8,391 nt of DNA from a bacterium (GTDB taxonomy: Bacteria; UBA10199; DSSB01): NCBI GenBank assembly GCA_030426445.1, contig JAUHYS010000080.1:1-8391 (forward strand), written 5' to 3'. Shown piece by piece: positions 1-6,215 of the stretch. The translations under genes and the position numbers were made by a program. The notes under the pieces were generated by a model. The model saw nothing but the letters and a program-made list of their open reading frames with translations, was not told the origin of the DNA and made no database searches. The first letter of the stretch is position 1. Every line of letters begins with the position of its first letter.

Positions 1-1
1 C

Positions 2-103
2 CATCTTTTTTTTAGTGACGCTTTTAAAATAGAACGCAGCGAGGTTTTATTAGAAGCTAAAGGCAGTGATCATGTACCGGTTTTGCTAACACTTGGTTTT
101 TAA
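2..103 (+). CDS. Endonuclease/exonuclease/phosphatase (EEP) family protein, C-terminal fragment
   Basis: Frame 2 is open from the window edge to a TAA at 101-103 and gives 33 residues beginning HLFFSDAFKIERSEVLL and ending GSDHVPVLLTLGF. The GSDHxPV motif followed by a short beta strand is the hallmark C-terminal end of EEP-fold metal-dependent phosphodiesterases (exonuclease III, DNase I, sphingomyelinase-like); its His is the catalytic base and the Asp contacts it. The preceding 'hLFFSDAFKIERSEVL' matches the usual 'IDyIFvS..l.v..a.VL' strand before that motif. Substrate cannot be told because the rest of the gene lies outside the window. The family call rests on this short tail only. No clear terminator follows; a repeat region begins 13 bases later. 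Confidence 0.7.
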   Translation, partial: HLFFSDAFKIERSEVLLEAKGSDHVPVLLTLGF

Positions 104-115
104 TTACTTGCTAAT

Positions 116-311
116 CAAACGCCCCCGGCCTCACCTTCCAGCAAAAATGCGGGACAAAAGACCAGCATCTCAAGAGGGGGAACGATTATACAAAGTGAAT
201 GAAATAAATCCTGCTATTAAGTTTATTCGGACCTTCAGAGTTAGATTCTATTAAAAAAGACGAGTTGGATGTTCCCCCTCTTGAGACGAAGAGGGGGACA
301 GGGGGCGTTTG
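116..311. repeat. Nested inverted-repeat element (MITE-like), non-coding
   Basis: An 11-bp perfect inverted repeat, CAAACGCCCCC (116-126) and GGGGGCGTTTG (301-311), encloses a second perfect 16-bp inverted repeat, TCTCAAGAGGGGGAAC (168-183) and GTTCCCCCTCTTGAGA (271-286). The right arm also forms its own hairpin: CCCCCTCTT (274-282), loop GAGACG, AAGAGGGGG (289-297). The 87-bp core (184-270) is AT-rich with no credible gene. Length of about 196 bp, terminal inverted repeats and lack of a transposase suggest a MITE or other dispersed palindromic element inserted between the EEP gene and the nfeD operon. No target-site duplication is obvious. The inverted repeats are seen directly; the mobile nature is inferred. 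It accounts for most of the gene-free 104-401 stretch. Confidence 0.6.
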
Positions 312-389
312 AAAAAAAATACTAAATAAAAAATGATAGTCTAAAACCAAAAAAAAAGTTAAAAATAAAAATGAAATCATGCACAAAAA

Positions 390-396
390 GGGAGGG
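390..396 (+). promoter_or_regulatory. Ribosome binding site pointing to an AUU start for nfeD
   Basis: GGGAGGG is the only strong Shine-Dalgarno sequence before the NfeD gene. It lies 5 bases upstream of an ATT at 402-404, in frame with the gene, and about 26 bases upstream of the TTG at 423, which is too far to serve that codon. Starting at 402 would add the residues (M)KKKKNI, a strongly basic n-region ahead of the signal-peptide hydrophobic core. The nearest in-frame stop upstream is the TGA at 372-374, and no ATG, GTG or TTG lies between it and 423. Confidence 0.5.
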
Positions 397-422
397 CTTT
401 TATTAAAAAGAAAAAAAACATT

Positions 423-1838
423 TTGGTGCAGAAAATTCTATCAAGCATCCTGATGTTGCTTTTCTTATTACCTCTACTCAGTTCAATAGACCTTCAGGGT
501 CAAAGTCGAATATCTTCTCCAAGTCACGCAAAAGAACCCAATCAAATTTTCTTGTTAGAAATCAATGGAACGATTGGCCCGGCCACTAGCGATTACTTTG
601 AAGAGGCGATTCAAAAAGCACATCAATCCCATGCCCATGCCATCATTCTAAAAATGGATACGCCCGGAGGCTTGGACACTTCCATGCGAAGCATCATAAA
701 AACCATTTTGTCTTCAAAAATTCCCATTATCACTTACGTTGCCCCCGAAGGATCTCGCGCAGCTTCAGCCGGAACCTATATTCTCTATGCAAGTCATATT
801 GCAGCCATGTCCCCTGCAACCAACCTGGGAGCAGCTACACCCGTTAATCTCCTGGAGTCTTCTTCTTCACAAAAAAAAGATGATAAAAATCAAAACCCAA
901 AAGAAAATAAAAATGAAGAAAATAAAATCCAAAGTACGGCCATGGATAAAAAGATCATCAACGATGCCAACGCTTACATCCGCGGCCTAGCAAAATTACG
1001 GGGCCGCAATCAAGAATGGGCCAGTCGTGCCGTTATTGATGGAGAAAGTCTCCCTGCAGAAGAAGCTTTAGAAAAAAATGTCATTGAACTGATGGCGAGT
1101 AACTTAGATGAACTTTTAAAACAGCTCGACGGCCGCTCAATCACATTCCACAAAAAAACCATCTCCCTCCAAACCCAAAACGCAAAAATAGTCGAAGCCC
1201 TTCCCAATTGGCAAAATAAACTACTGAGTTTTATCGCGAGCCCCTCTCTTGCCTATTTGCTGATTTTAATTGGCTTCTACGGCCTGATCTACGAATTCTC
1301 TACCCCTGGTTCCATTGGACCCGGAGTCGCTGGTGTTATATCCATCCTAGTTGGTTTTTACGGTCTTCATATCTTACCTATCAATTATTTTGGAATAGCA
1401 CTGATTATCTTGGGCTTGGGGATGATGCTTGCCGAGGCCTTTGTTCCCAGCTTTGGGGCATTAGGTGCAGGTGGTATTGTCGCTTTCATTTTAGGTTCTT
1501 TTGTTTTAATCGATGCTGAGAAGTTTCCTGAACTAAAAATTCCTCGCATCCTTATTTTTTCTCTTGCAGGAATTAGCGCGCTCTTTGTTTTTGTGGTAAG
1601 CAGTATGGCCATCGGCTCTAAAAAACGAAAAGTTGCCAGTGGTTCCGAAGAAATGGTGGGAAGTTTAGGGGAAGCTATCGAAGACTTTGAAGAGGATGGA
1701 AATGTCTGGATTCATGGAGAGCTTTGGCGTGCTCATAGTAGGCAAGCGATTAAAAAATCTCAGATTGTGCGTGTTGTTTCACGTGAAGGGCTTGAATTAG
1801 AAGTAGAGCCTTATGATGTTAAAAACAATAATCCATAA
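423..1838 (+). CDS. nfeD: NfeD-family membrane-bound serine protease (ClpP class, long form)
   Basis: This is a 471-residue long-form NfeD (NfeD1b) protein. Residues 4-22 are a hydrophobic signal or anchor. Residues 40-230 form the ClpP/S49-like protease domain: 'MDTPGGLDTSM' near 78-88, the nucleophile Ser115 in RAASAGTY, 'PATNLGAATPV' at 131-141, and Lys176/177 before 'NDANAYIRGLAKLRGRNQEW', the Ser-Lys dyad expected from the archaeal homologue PH1510. A Lys/Asn/Glu-rich low-complexity insert sits at about 147-170. Several membrane helices follow (about 245-400), then the C-terminal NfeD OB-fold (about 405-465, 'GSLGEAIEDF...GELWRAHS'). The slipin gene begins 20 bases downstream, the classic partner arrangement; the protease is thought to cleave the stomatin's hydrophobic C-terminus. 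The start is uncertain: TTG 423 or GTG 426 lack a well-placed ribosome site, whereas ATT 402 has one. The family call is firm; the target in this organism is inferred. Confidence 0.9.
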   Translation: MVQKILSSILMLLFLLPLLSSIDLQGQSRISSPSHAKEPNQIFLLEINGTIGPATSDYFEEAIQKAHQSHAHAIILKMDTPGGLDTSMRSIIKTILSSKIPIITYVAPEGSRAASAGTYILYASHIAAMSPATNLGAATPVNLLESSSSQKKDDKNQNPKENKNEENKIQSTAMDKKIINDANAYIRGLAKLRGRNQEWASRAVIDGESLPAEEALEKNVIELMASNLDELLKQLDGRSITFHKKTISLQTQNAKIVEALPNWQNKLLSFIASPSLAYLLILIGFYGLIYEFSTPGSIGPGVAGVISILVGFYGLHILPINYFGIALIILGLGMMLAEAFVPSFGALGAGGIVAFILGSFVLIDAEKFPELKIPRILIFSLAGISALFVFVVSSMAIGSKKRKVASGSEEMVGSLGEAIEDFEEDGNVWIHGELWRAHSRQAIKKSQIVRVVSREGLELEVEPYDVKNNNP

Positions 1839-1858
1839 TAATTAGGAGGAATTTTGTT

Positions 1859-2608
1859 ATGTTGTTTCCTTATTACGTCGGTTTTATCGCTTTCGTTGTC
1901 ATCATTTTACTCAGTATGTCTCTACGCATTTTGCGCGAATATGAACGCGGAGTCGTTTTTCAACTGGGGCGCTTTTGGAAAGTCAAAGGCCCAGGACTCA
2001 TTATTTTAATCCCGGGAATCCAAACCATAGTTCGCGTTGACCTGCGTACGATCGTGATGGATGTGCCATCGCAAGATGTGATCTCTAAAGACAATGTTTC
2101 GGTGCGGGTGAATGCAGTCATTTTTTTCCGTGTGTTGGATCCAGAAAAGGCCATCATTCAAGTAGAAAGTTTTGACCTCGCTGTCAGTCAACTCGCTCAA
2201 ACCACTTTGCGTTCAGTTTTAGGTCAGCATGACTTGGATGAAATGCTTTCGGAAAGAGAAAAACTCAATAATGACGTTCAACAAATTCTCGACAAACAAA
2301 CCGATCGTTGGGGCATTAAAGTTTCCAATGTAGAAATTAAACATGTCGACTTAGACGAAAGCATGATTCGTGCGATTGCTAAACAAGCCGAGGCCGAACG
2401 TGAACGACGTTCTAAAGTCATTGCAGCCGAAGGAGAGTTTCAAGCATCACAAAAATTATTCGAAGCGGCAGAGATTTTATCAAAGCAAGAAGAAGCCTTA
2501 CAATTGCGCTATTTGCAAACCTTATCGAGTATTGCTGGGGAAAAAACTTCTACGGTGGTTTTTCCTGTACCGATTGATTTAATCAGCCATTTTATAAAAA
2601 AGGGATAG
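1859..2608 (+). CDS. Slipin / stomatin-like SPFH (band 7) membrane protein
   Basis: This 249-residue protein has one N-terminal membrane segment (about 5-23) and then a band-7/SPFH domain (about 25-190) with typical slipin phrases: 'REYERGVVFQLGRF', 'GPGLIILIPGIQTIVRVDLRT', 'SKDNVSVRVNAVIFFRV', 'TTLRSVLGQHDLDEML' and 'WGIKVSNVEIKHVDL'. An Ala/Glu/Arg/Gln-rich coiled-coil region (about 170-222) follows, then a short hydrophobic tail 'TVVFPVPIDLI'. That tail corresponds to the site cut by the NfeD protease in the archaeal pair PH1510/PH1511. Slipins form oligomeric scaffolds on the cytoplasmic membrane and affect local protein and lipid organisation. The start is well supported by TAGGAGG about 9 bases before ATG 1859. 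It lies 20 bases after the nfeD stop, so the two are presumably co-transcribed. The TAG stop lies inside the left arm of the downstream palindromic element. Confidence 0.93.
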   Translation: MLFPYYVGFIAFVVIILLSMSLRILREYERGVVFQLGRFWKVKGPGLIILIPGIQTIVRVDLRTIVMDVPSQDVISKDNVSVRVNAVIFFRVLDPEKAIIQVESFDLAVSQLAQTTLRSVLGQHDLDEMLSEREKLNNDVQQILDKQTDRWGIKVSNVEIKHVDLDESMIRAIAKQAEAERERRSKVIAAEGEFQASQKLFEAAEILSKQEEALQLRYLQTLSSIAGEKTSTVVFPVPIDLISHFIKKG

Positions 2609-2760
2609 ACTTACTTTCTTTTTGATAGGTCAAAAAGAAAGTAACAAAGAAAAAGACCCTATCCCCCGAATAAAATACCTAAATTTTCACTCACCCAGCT
2701 AAGACCTGCAAACTCACTTCGCTACGCTTCGTTCAAACAGTGCAGGTCTATTAACGCTGG
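2602..2760. repeat. Compound extragenic palindromic element between convergent genes
   Basis: Two hairpins lie side by side. The first has a perfect 14-bp stem, TTACTTTCTTTTTG (2611-2624), loop ATAGGT, and CAAAAAGAAAGTAA (2631-2644), flanked by a second inverted pair GGGATAG (2602-2608) and CTATCCC (2659-2665). The second has CCAGC (2695-2699) with GCTGG (2756-2760) enclosing AGACCTGCA (2702-2710) and TGCAGGTCT (2741-2749), around a core with several TTCG steps. It fills the gap between the slipin stop and the stop of the minus-strand hydrolase, so it may end transcription from both sides. It resembles dispersed TTACTTTCTTTT-type palindromes recalled from many proteobacterial genomes; that likeness is from memory and unverified. 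Confidence 0.6.
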
Positions 2761-2768
2761 AGTTCGTT

Positions 2769-3773
2769 TCAAATTTTACGGTATTTTTTCGAAGGGGATT
2801 TAAGCGAAAAGTGCTTCAACCATTTTAGCATCAATGGAAAATGGTCTTTAGTCACATCAGAGTGGGTTAAAATACTAATATGGTTATAATCATGAAGATT
2901 TCCATTTTTACGGCTTAGAACATGATAGTCTTGTATTGGGAGACCCATCTCTGTTATAAAATTATAGACATCACTGGGGTGTCCCATAAAAGTATCCCCT
3001 TGCCCAACTAAGTTAAGCACAGGAGGGAGTTTGGTCTTTTGAATAGCTGTTGCATAGTCAAAACCATCCACGGGATCAACCCATTCGCTAGGACTCGCCC
3101 ATTGCTTGATATGCTTATGGAATAACTTGGGTTCATTATCCATTCCTAGCTTTAAAGTGGTAATCGGCAAATAGCCCCAAAGTCGGGTGAGAACTGGACC
3201 CAAACGATGCCAAAGAACATCTAAGTTCCAAAACTTGTCCCAGTTAAAGACGCGTACTGTCCTTTTGACGGCAAAAAAAACAATCGCCTTAAGATTTTTT
3301 GCTTCTTTTGGAAATCGTGCTAAGTAAGACGCGAGTAAAACCCCTCCCCATGAATGAGCGACCCAATATTTTGCGGGCTCTTTTTTAAGCTGCTTAATCT
3401 TTTTTAAAAAGGCTGGAATATCCTCCAAAATCGCTTCTGTTTGTCCATAGTCAGAATAGCGATGAATCGCAGGACGACTTTGACCCTTCCCTCTTAAGTC
3501 CCCAATAAAAACATCATAACCCGCACGAGCTAAATAGGGCCCTAATCCCTTTCCTCCTTTGCTGTAAAACACACGCCCGTTAGAGATTGAACCGTGGAGC
3601 AAAAAAATACCTGGGCCTTTTTTATTAGTATAAATACGATGAAGATGCAGAGTGTCTCTTTTGTTAAGTGGGATAAAATAAGAACGTTGGATCAACTTTT
3701 TACTGATTTTAACACTTGATTTAACCGGTTTTTTCGGCGGTTTAGATTTAGGATGAGATTGCTGAGATTTCAT
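2769..3773 (-). CDS. Alpha/beta hydrolase (lipase/esterase-like)
   Basis: This 334-residue protein begins with a basic Lys/Pro/Ser-rich stretch (1-28) with no signal peptide or membrane helix, so it is probably cytoplasmic. The alpha/beta hydrolase fold runs from about 30 to 326: oxyanion loop 'FLLHGSISNGRVF' (His60-Gly61), 'GYDVFIGDLRGKGQSRP', the nucleophile elbow 'AHSWGG' with Ser141, the acid Asp260 in 'LVGQGD', and His298 in 'DYNHISIL', a complete Ser-Asp-His triad. The elbow begins with Ala rather than the usual Gly (A-H-S-W-G). A helical, Trp-rich lid (about 170-240) covers the site, as in lipases and esterases. The substrate cannot be named; an acyl ester or polyester is plausible. 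The gene is divergent from hpnA with about 107 bases between starts, and converges on the slipin gene. A weak GAGAG lies about 14 bases before the ATG. Confidence 0.85.
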   Translation of the reverse strand: MKSQQSHPKSKPPKKPVKSSVKISKKLIQRSYFIPLNKRDTLHLHRIYTNKKGPGIFLLHGSISNGRVFYSKGGKGLGPYLARAGYDVFIGDLRGKGQSRPAIHRYSDYGQTEAILEDIPAFLKKIKQLKKEPAKYWVAHSWGGVLLASYLARFPKEAKNLKAIVFFAVKRTVRVFNWDKFWNLDVLWHRLGPVLTRLWGYLPITTLKLGMDNEPKLFHKHIKQWASPSEWVDPVDGFDYATAIQKTKLPPVLNLVGQGDTFMGHPSDVYNFITEMGLPIQDYHVLSRKNGNLHDYNHISILTHSDVTKDHFPLMLKWLKHFSLKSPSKKYRKI

Positions 3774-3880
3774 AGCACTTGTTTCTCTCTAAAGCAGGAA
3801 AAGAATCAAGAAAAATTTTATACAGAAAACTTTATATGGCCTCTTGATGAGCTGTCCGTTTTTTGTTAAAGCTTCATCCT

Positions 3881-4951
3881 ATGACAACAGCTTTAGTCAC
3901 AGGAGCAACCGGATTCGTTGGAAACGCAGTAGCCCGTGCTTTAATTGCAGAGGGCAAAGAAGTGCGTGTGCTTTCACGTAAAAGCTCGAACGCTGCTTTA
4001 CTCAATGGCCTCAAAGCCGAAGTTTATTATGGCGACTTAAGACATTTAGAAAGCCTCCGCCATGCCCTAGAAGGCTGCGACGAACTCTACCATGTGGCTG
4101 CCCAATACACTTTTTATAACCCTCAACCCCAAGAAATTTATGAAAGCAATGTCACCGGTACACGCAATATTCTGCAAGCTGCACTCGATAACAAAGTCAA
4201 ACGTGTGGTTTATACTTCAACGGTTGGCACCATCGGTATTCCCAAAGACGGTTCACCAGGAACAGAGCTATCTGCTTTGACTTTAGAGGAATGTCAGGGA
4301 CACTACAAAAGATCTAAATTTTTGGCCGAACAAGAAGCCTTTCAGTTTGCCAAAAAAGGTTTAAATGTTGTCATTGTCAATCCTAGTGCCCCTATTGGAG
4401 TGCGAGACATCAAGCCCACACCAACCGGGAAAATGATTGTCGATTTTTTAAATCGTAAAATGCCCGCCTACATCGACACAGGTCTTAATTTGGTCGATGT
4501 CGAAGACGTTGCCCAAGGCCATTTATTAGCGGCCAAAAAAGGCCGTAGTGGAGAAAGGTATATTTTAGGCAACCAAAACTTAAGCCTAAAAGAAATTTTG
4601 CAAATTTTAGCCGAAATCACGGGCCTAAAAGCCCCCCGCTTTAAAGTCCCATACACATTAGCCTGGACAGCCGCCCAATGTAGTGAGGTCTTTGCTAAAA
4701 TGACAAAGGGGACTCCTGCGATTGAGCTTGAAGCCGTTTTACTTGGTAAAAAGAAAATGTTTTTTAGCGCTAATAAAGCTATCAAAGAACTTCAGCTTCC
4801 GCAAACCCCTGTCAAGCTTGCCCTAAAAAAAGCCGTGGACTGGTATCTCGAAAAAGGCTACGTCCATGCTAAAATTCAGGAAAAAATATTAGGATATCAA
4901 GAAACCAGTAAAATCGATCTTTCCTCCCCTGCCCTTGAACAAGAAAATTAA
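3881..4951 (+). CDS. hpnA: NAD(P)-dependent sugar epimerase/dehydratase, hopanoid-associated type (HpnA-like)
   Basis: This 356-residue extended short-chain dehydrogenase starts 'MTTALVTGATGFVG', with the GxxGxxG nucleotide-binding loop at residues 8-14. Catalytic residues are Ser113/Thr114 in 'VVYTSTVGT', Tyr142 and Lys146 in 'GHYKRSK' (YxxxK). HpnA-typical blocks follow: 'VIVNPSAPIGVRDIKPTPTGK', 'MPAYIDTGLNLVDVEDVAQGHLLA', 'GERYILGNQNLSLKEIL' and 'KKMFFSANKA'. HpnA proteins are linked to hopanoid side-chain sugar chemistry, though the exact reaction is not settled; other dihydroflavonol-reductase-like enzymes are the alternative. ATG 3881 is chosen because it puts the Rossmann loop at the usual distance from the N-terminus; the open frame extends to a TTG at 3863. 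No good Shine-Dalgarno sequence is visible. No other hopanoid gene (hpnC-H, shc) is in the window, so the role is inferred from sequence alone. Confidence 0.82.
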   Translation: MTTALVTGATGFVGNAVARALIAEGKEVRVLSRKSSNAALLNGLKAEVYYGDLRHLESLRHALEGCDELYHVAAQYTFYNPQPQEIYESNVTGTRNILQAALDNKVKRVVYTSTVGTIGIPKDGSPGTELSALTLEECQGHYKRSKFLAEQEAFQFAKKGLNVVIVNPSAPIGVRDIKPTPTGKMIVDFLNRKMPAYIDTGLNLVDVEDVAQGHLLAAKKGRSGERYILGNQNLSLKEILQILAEITGLKAPRFKVPYTLAWTAAQCSEVFAKMTKGTPAIELEAVLLGKKKMFFSANKAIKELQLPQTPVKLALKKAVDWYLEKGYVHAKIQEKILGYQETSKIDLSSPALEQEN

Positions 4952-5068
4952 ATCCATTTATTTAAACCCATTTTTAGGAAAAAATCGTGACTTTCTCTGA
5001 CATGATTGAGTTTCTAAAATTTTTTAGAAGCTTAAAGACTTTTATCCGATTTTTAGGAGAATTTCATT

Positions 5069-5779
5069 ATGAAAGCGATTCAAAAAACAGTTCGGTCTTT
5101 TCTTTTCACTTTGGGAGTTCTTTTCTCATTTTTGTTTATCCAGGTCTCTTCCCATGCAAAAATAGCTCCCCCTACGCCACCTCCACACAACCCTCATCCC
5201 CCTACTAGTCAGGCAGACAAGGCGCGGGTAAATTTTGCAATCAATGCTGTAAAGTTGAGCTTAATGAAAGACTCTCAAGGTGGTTCTAAAAAACCTCAAG
5301 CTTTTTCCGAGGTAAAAGTATATGTCCCAGAAGAAGGGGATTTCTTTGATAAAGATTCAAGCTGTCTCAAAACACCTGACTGCTACAATAGCGATCTCAA
5401 CTTTACGAGTGAGGTGACAAGATTAATAACAGCTTATGGAAAAGTCACCGAAATGAAACACGCACACATCATCCCCTGGTCTTTTGAAAACTTTAAAAAG
5501 AATCGCAAGAAGACTTCTCGTTTTGAAAGTCATTTAAGCAACCAAGTTATCCTTGCAGATATCGCAATTGATCCACAACGTGCCGAAGAACCCATTATGC
5601 AAGCCCCCAAACTCAAATCCGACGAATACATGGTGCACATTTACGTCAAATTTGACAAGAAATCGGACTGGCATCACCTGGATGTTATTCTAACCGAAGA
5701 TGCAAACGGCAAACTTGGTTTACGACACTTTTTTATCGCCCCCATGAGAGCCTCATTACCACCAGGAGTCATTTGCTAA
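5069..5779 (+). CDS. Secreted protein of unknown function
   Basis: The 236-residue product is not recognised. Residues 1-30 form a clear Sec signal peptide (basic n-region, Leu/Phe-rich core, cleavage likely after 'VSSHA'). A Pro/His-rich linker follows (about 33-48), then a mixed alpha/beta domain with four cysteines: C98 and C104 in 'SSCLKTPDCYNSD' and one at the very C-terminus, plus one just inside the signal or none if cleavage is as predicted. Notable stretches are 'EVKVYVPEEGDFFDKD', 'HAHIIPWSFENF' and 'EYMVHIYVKFDKKSDWHHLDVILTED'. The His-rich 'KHAHIIPW' has a slight look of an HNH-nuclease or metal site, but this is too little to assign. The start is supported by TTTAGGAG 9 bases before the ATG. 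It lies about 117 bases after hpnA without a visible terminator, so read-through from hpnA is possible. Confidence 0.8.
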   Translation: MKAIQKTVRSFLFTLGVLFSFLFIQVSSHAKIAPPTPPPHNPHPPTSQADKARVNFAINAVKLSLMKDSQGGSKKPQAFSEVKVYVPEEGDFFDKDSSCLKTPDCYNSDLNFTSEVTRLITAYGKVTEMKHAHIIPWSFENFKKNRKKTSRFESHLSNQVILADIAIDPQRAEEPIMQAPKLKSDEYMVHIYVKFDKKSDWHHLDVILTEDANGKLGLRHFFIAPMRASLPPGVIC

Positions 5780-5780
5780 C

Positions 5781-5818
5781 TAGAAATAATTCTTTCATTT
5801 CAAATAATTAAATTTCTA
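5781..5818 (+). terminator. Possible AT-rich hairpin after the secreted-protein gene
   Basis: TAGAAAT (5781-5787) pairs with ATTTCTA (5812-5818), with an inner AATT/AATT pair (5788-5791 and 5806-5809) and a 14-base loop. It begins 2 bases after the stop codon. No U-tract follows, only TTC and an A-run, so it is at best a weak terminator or an mRNA-end stabilising hairpin. Confidence 0.25.
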
Positions 5819-5842
5819 TTCAAAAAAAGTTTTACAAGACTA

Positions 5843-5871
5843 TTGACCTAACGCATCACTACTCTTACAAT
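5843..5871 (+). promoter_or_regulatory. Sigma70-like promoter of cassette 1
   Basis: TTGACC (5843-5848) and TACAAT (5866-5871) are separated by exactly 17 bp. Transcription would start near 5878, about 25 bases before the riboswitch. The second cassette has the same arrangement (TTGACC-17-TATAAT) at the same distance from its riboswitch, which supports both. Confidence 0.75.
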
Positions 5872-5903
5872 TTGTTATTGTTGAGATCTTTGAATTAAGT
5901 TTT

Positions 5904-6014
5904 TTTCGTTCATGAAAGGGCAAACTCGTTGTGAAGCGAGGACGCAAAGCTTCTGGTCCTGATTTTTTCATAAGAATTTAAAAATCAGGATAGCAGGGCC
6001 TCCAAGGGACGAAA
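5904..6014 (+). promoter_or_regulatory. c-di-GMP-I riboswitch (GEMM-I), copy 1
   Basis: The aptamer shows the GEMM-I order. P1 strand TTTCGTTC (5904-5911) pairs with GGACGAAA (6007-6014). The conserved AAAGGGCAAAC block (5915-5925) follows, then the first hairpin, whose stem ends in CGAGG, with loop GTGA (5931-5934, a GNRA tetraloop). Next comes GACGCAAAGC (5941-5950), then a long hairpin TCCTGATTTTT/AAAAATCAGGA closing near 5990, followed by ATAGCAGGGCC. The GNRA loop is expected to dock into a receptor in the second hairpin. Intact G residues in GGGCAAAC favour c-di-GMP over the cGAMP-selective variant. It lies between a strong promoter and the Cys-rich protein gene, whose expression it presumably controls. 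Whether c-di-GMP turns the gene on or off is not decided by the sequence. Confidence 0.93.
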
Positions 6015-6144
6015 TTCATGTTTCTTGCTTCATGGGAGTGTGGTGATTCTCCATGATTCATTAAATATGAATAGGGGGTGTGGTCGGCACTTCTCTAACC
6101 CCTTTATTCTTTCCTTTGTCGCGTAGTAATACGCTCTAGATGCG

Positions 6145-6213
6145 TTCCCTTTCTATAAATTTAAACTCATTAGCATTCGCGAATACTTGATTAGCGAATG
6201 AAGAAGGGAGGAG
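6145..6213 (+). promoter_or_regulatory. Putative expression platform: anti-SD block, hairpin and ribosome binding site (copy 1)
   Basis: TTCCCTTTC (6145-6153) can pair with GAAGGGA (6203-6209) of the ribosome binding site, giving about 7-8 pairs. The hairpin CATTCGC (6174-6180)/GCGAATG (6194-6200) would sit inside this fold and ends just before the GGGAGGAG (6206-6213) that serves ATG 6216. The same elements occur at 8209-8279 in a leader that has otherwise diverged. Translational switching by the upstream riboswitch is inferred. Confidence 0.5.
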
Positions 6214-6215
6214 TC

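Noticed and set aside
309..335. Possible promoter TTGAAA before nfeD
   Set aside because: The only -10-like sequences (ATGATA, TGATAG) are poor and at 18-19 bp; in such A-rich DNA this is easily chance.
186..386. Minus-strand open frame of 66 residues
   Set aside because: It crosses the inverted repeat and A/T-rich stretches, has a biased Phe/Leu composition and no ribosome site; it is a by-product of base composition.
4987..5208. GTG-started open frame of 73 residues ahead of the secreted protein
   Set aside because: Its second half overlaps the signal-peptide gene in another frame, and its product has no recognisable features. The AGGA before it resembles the real ribosome site at 5057 but is poorly placed.
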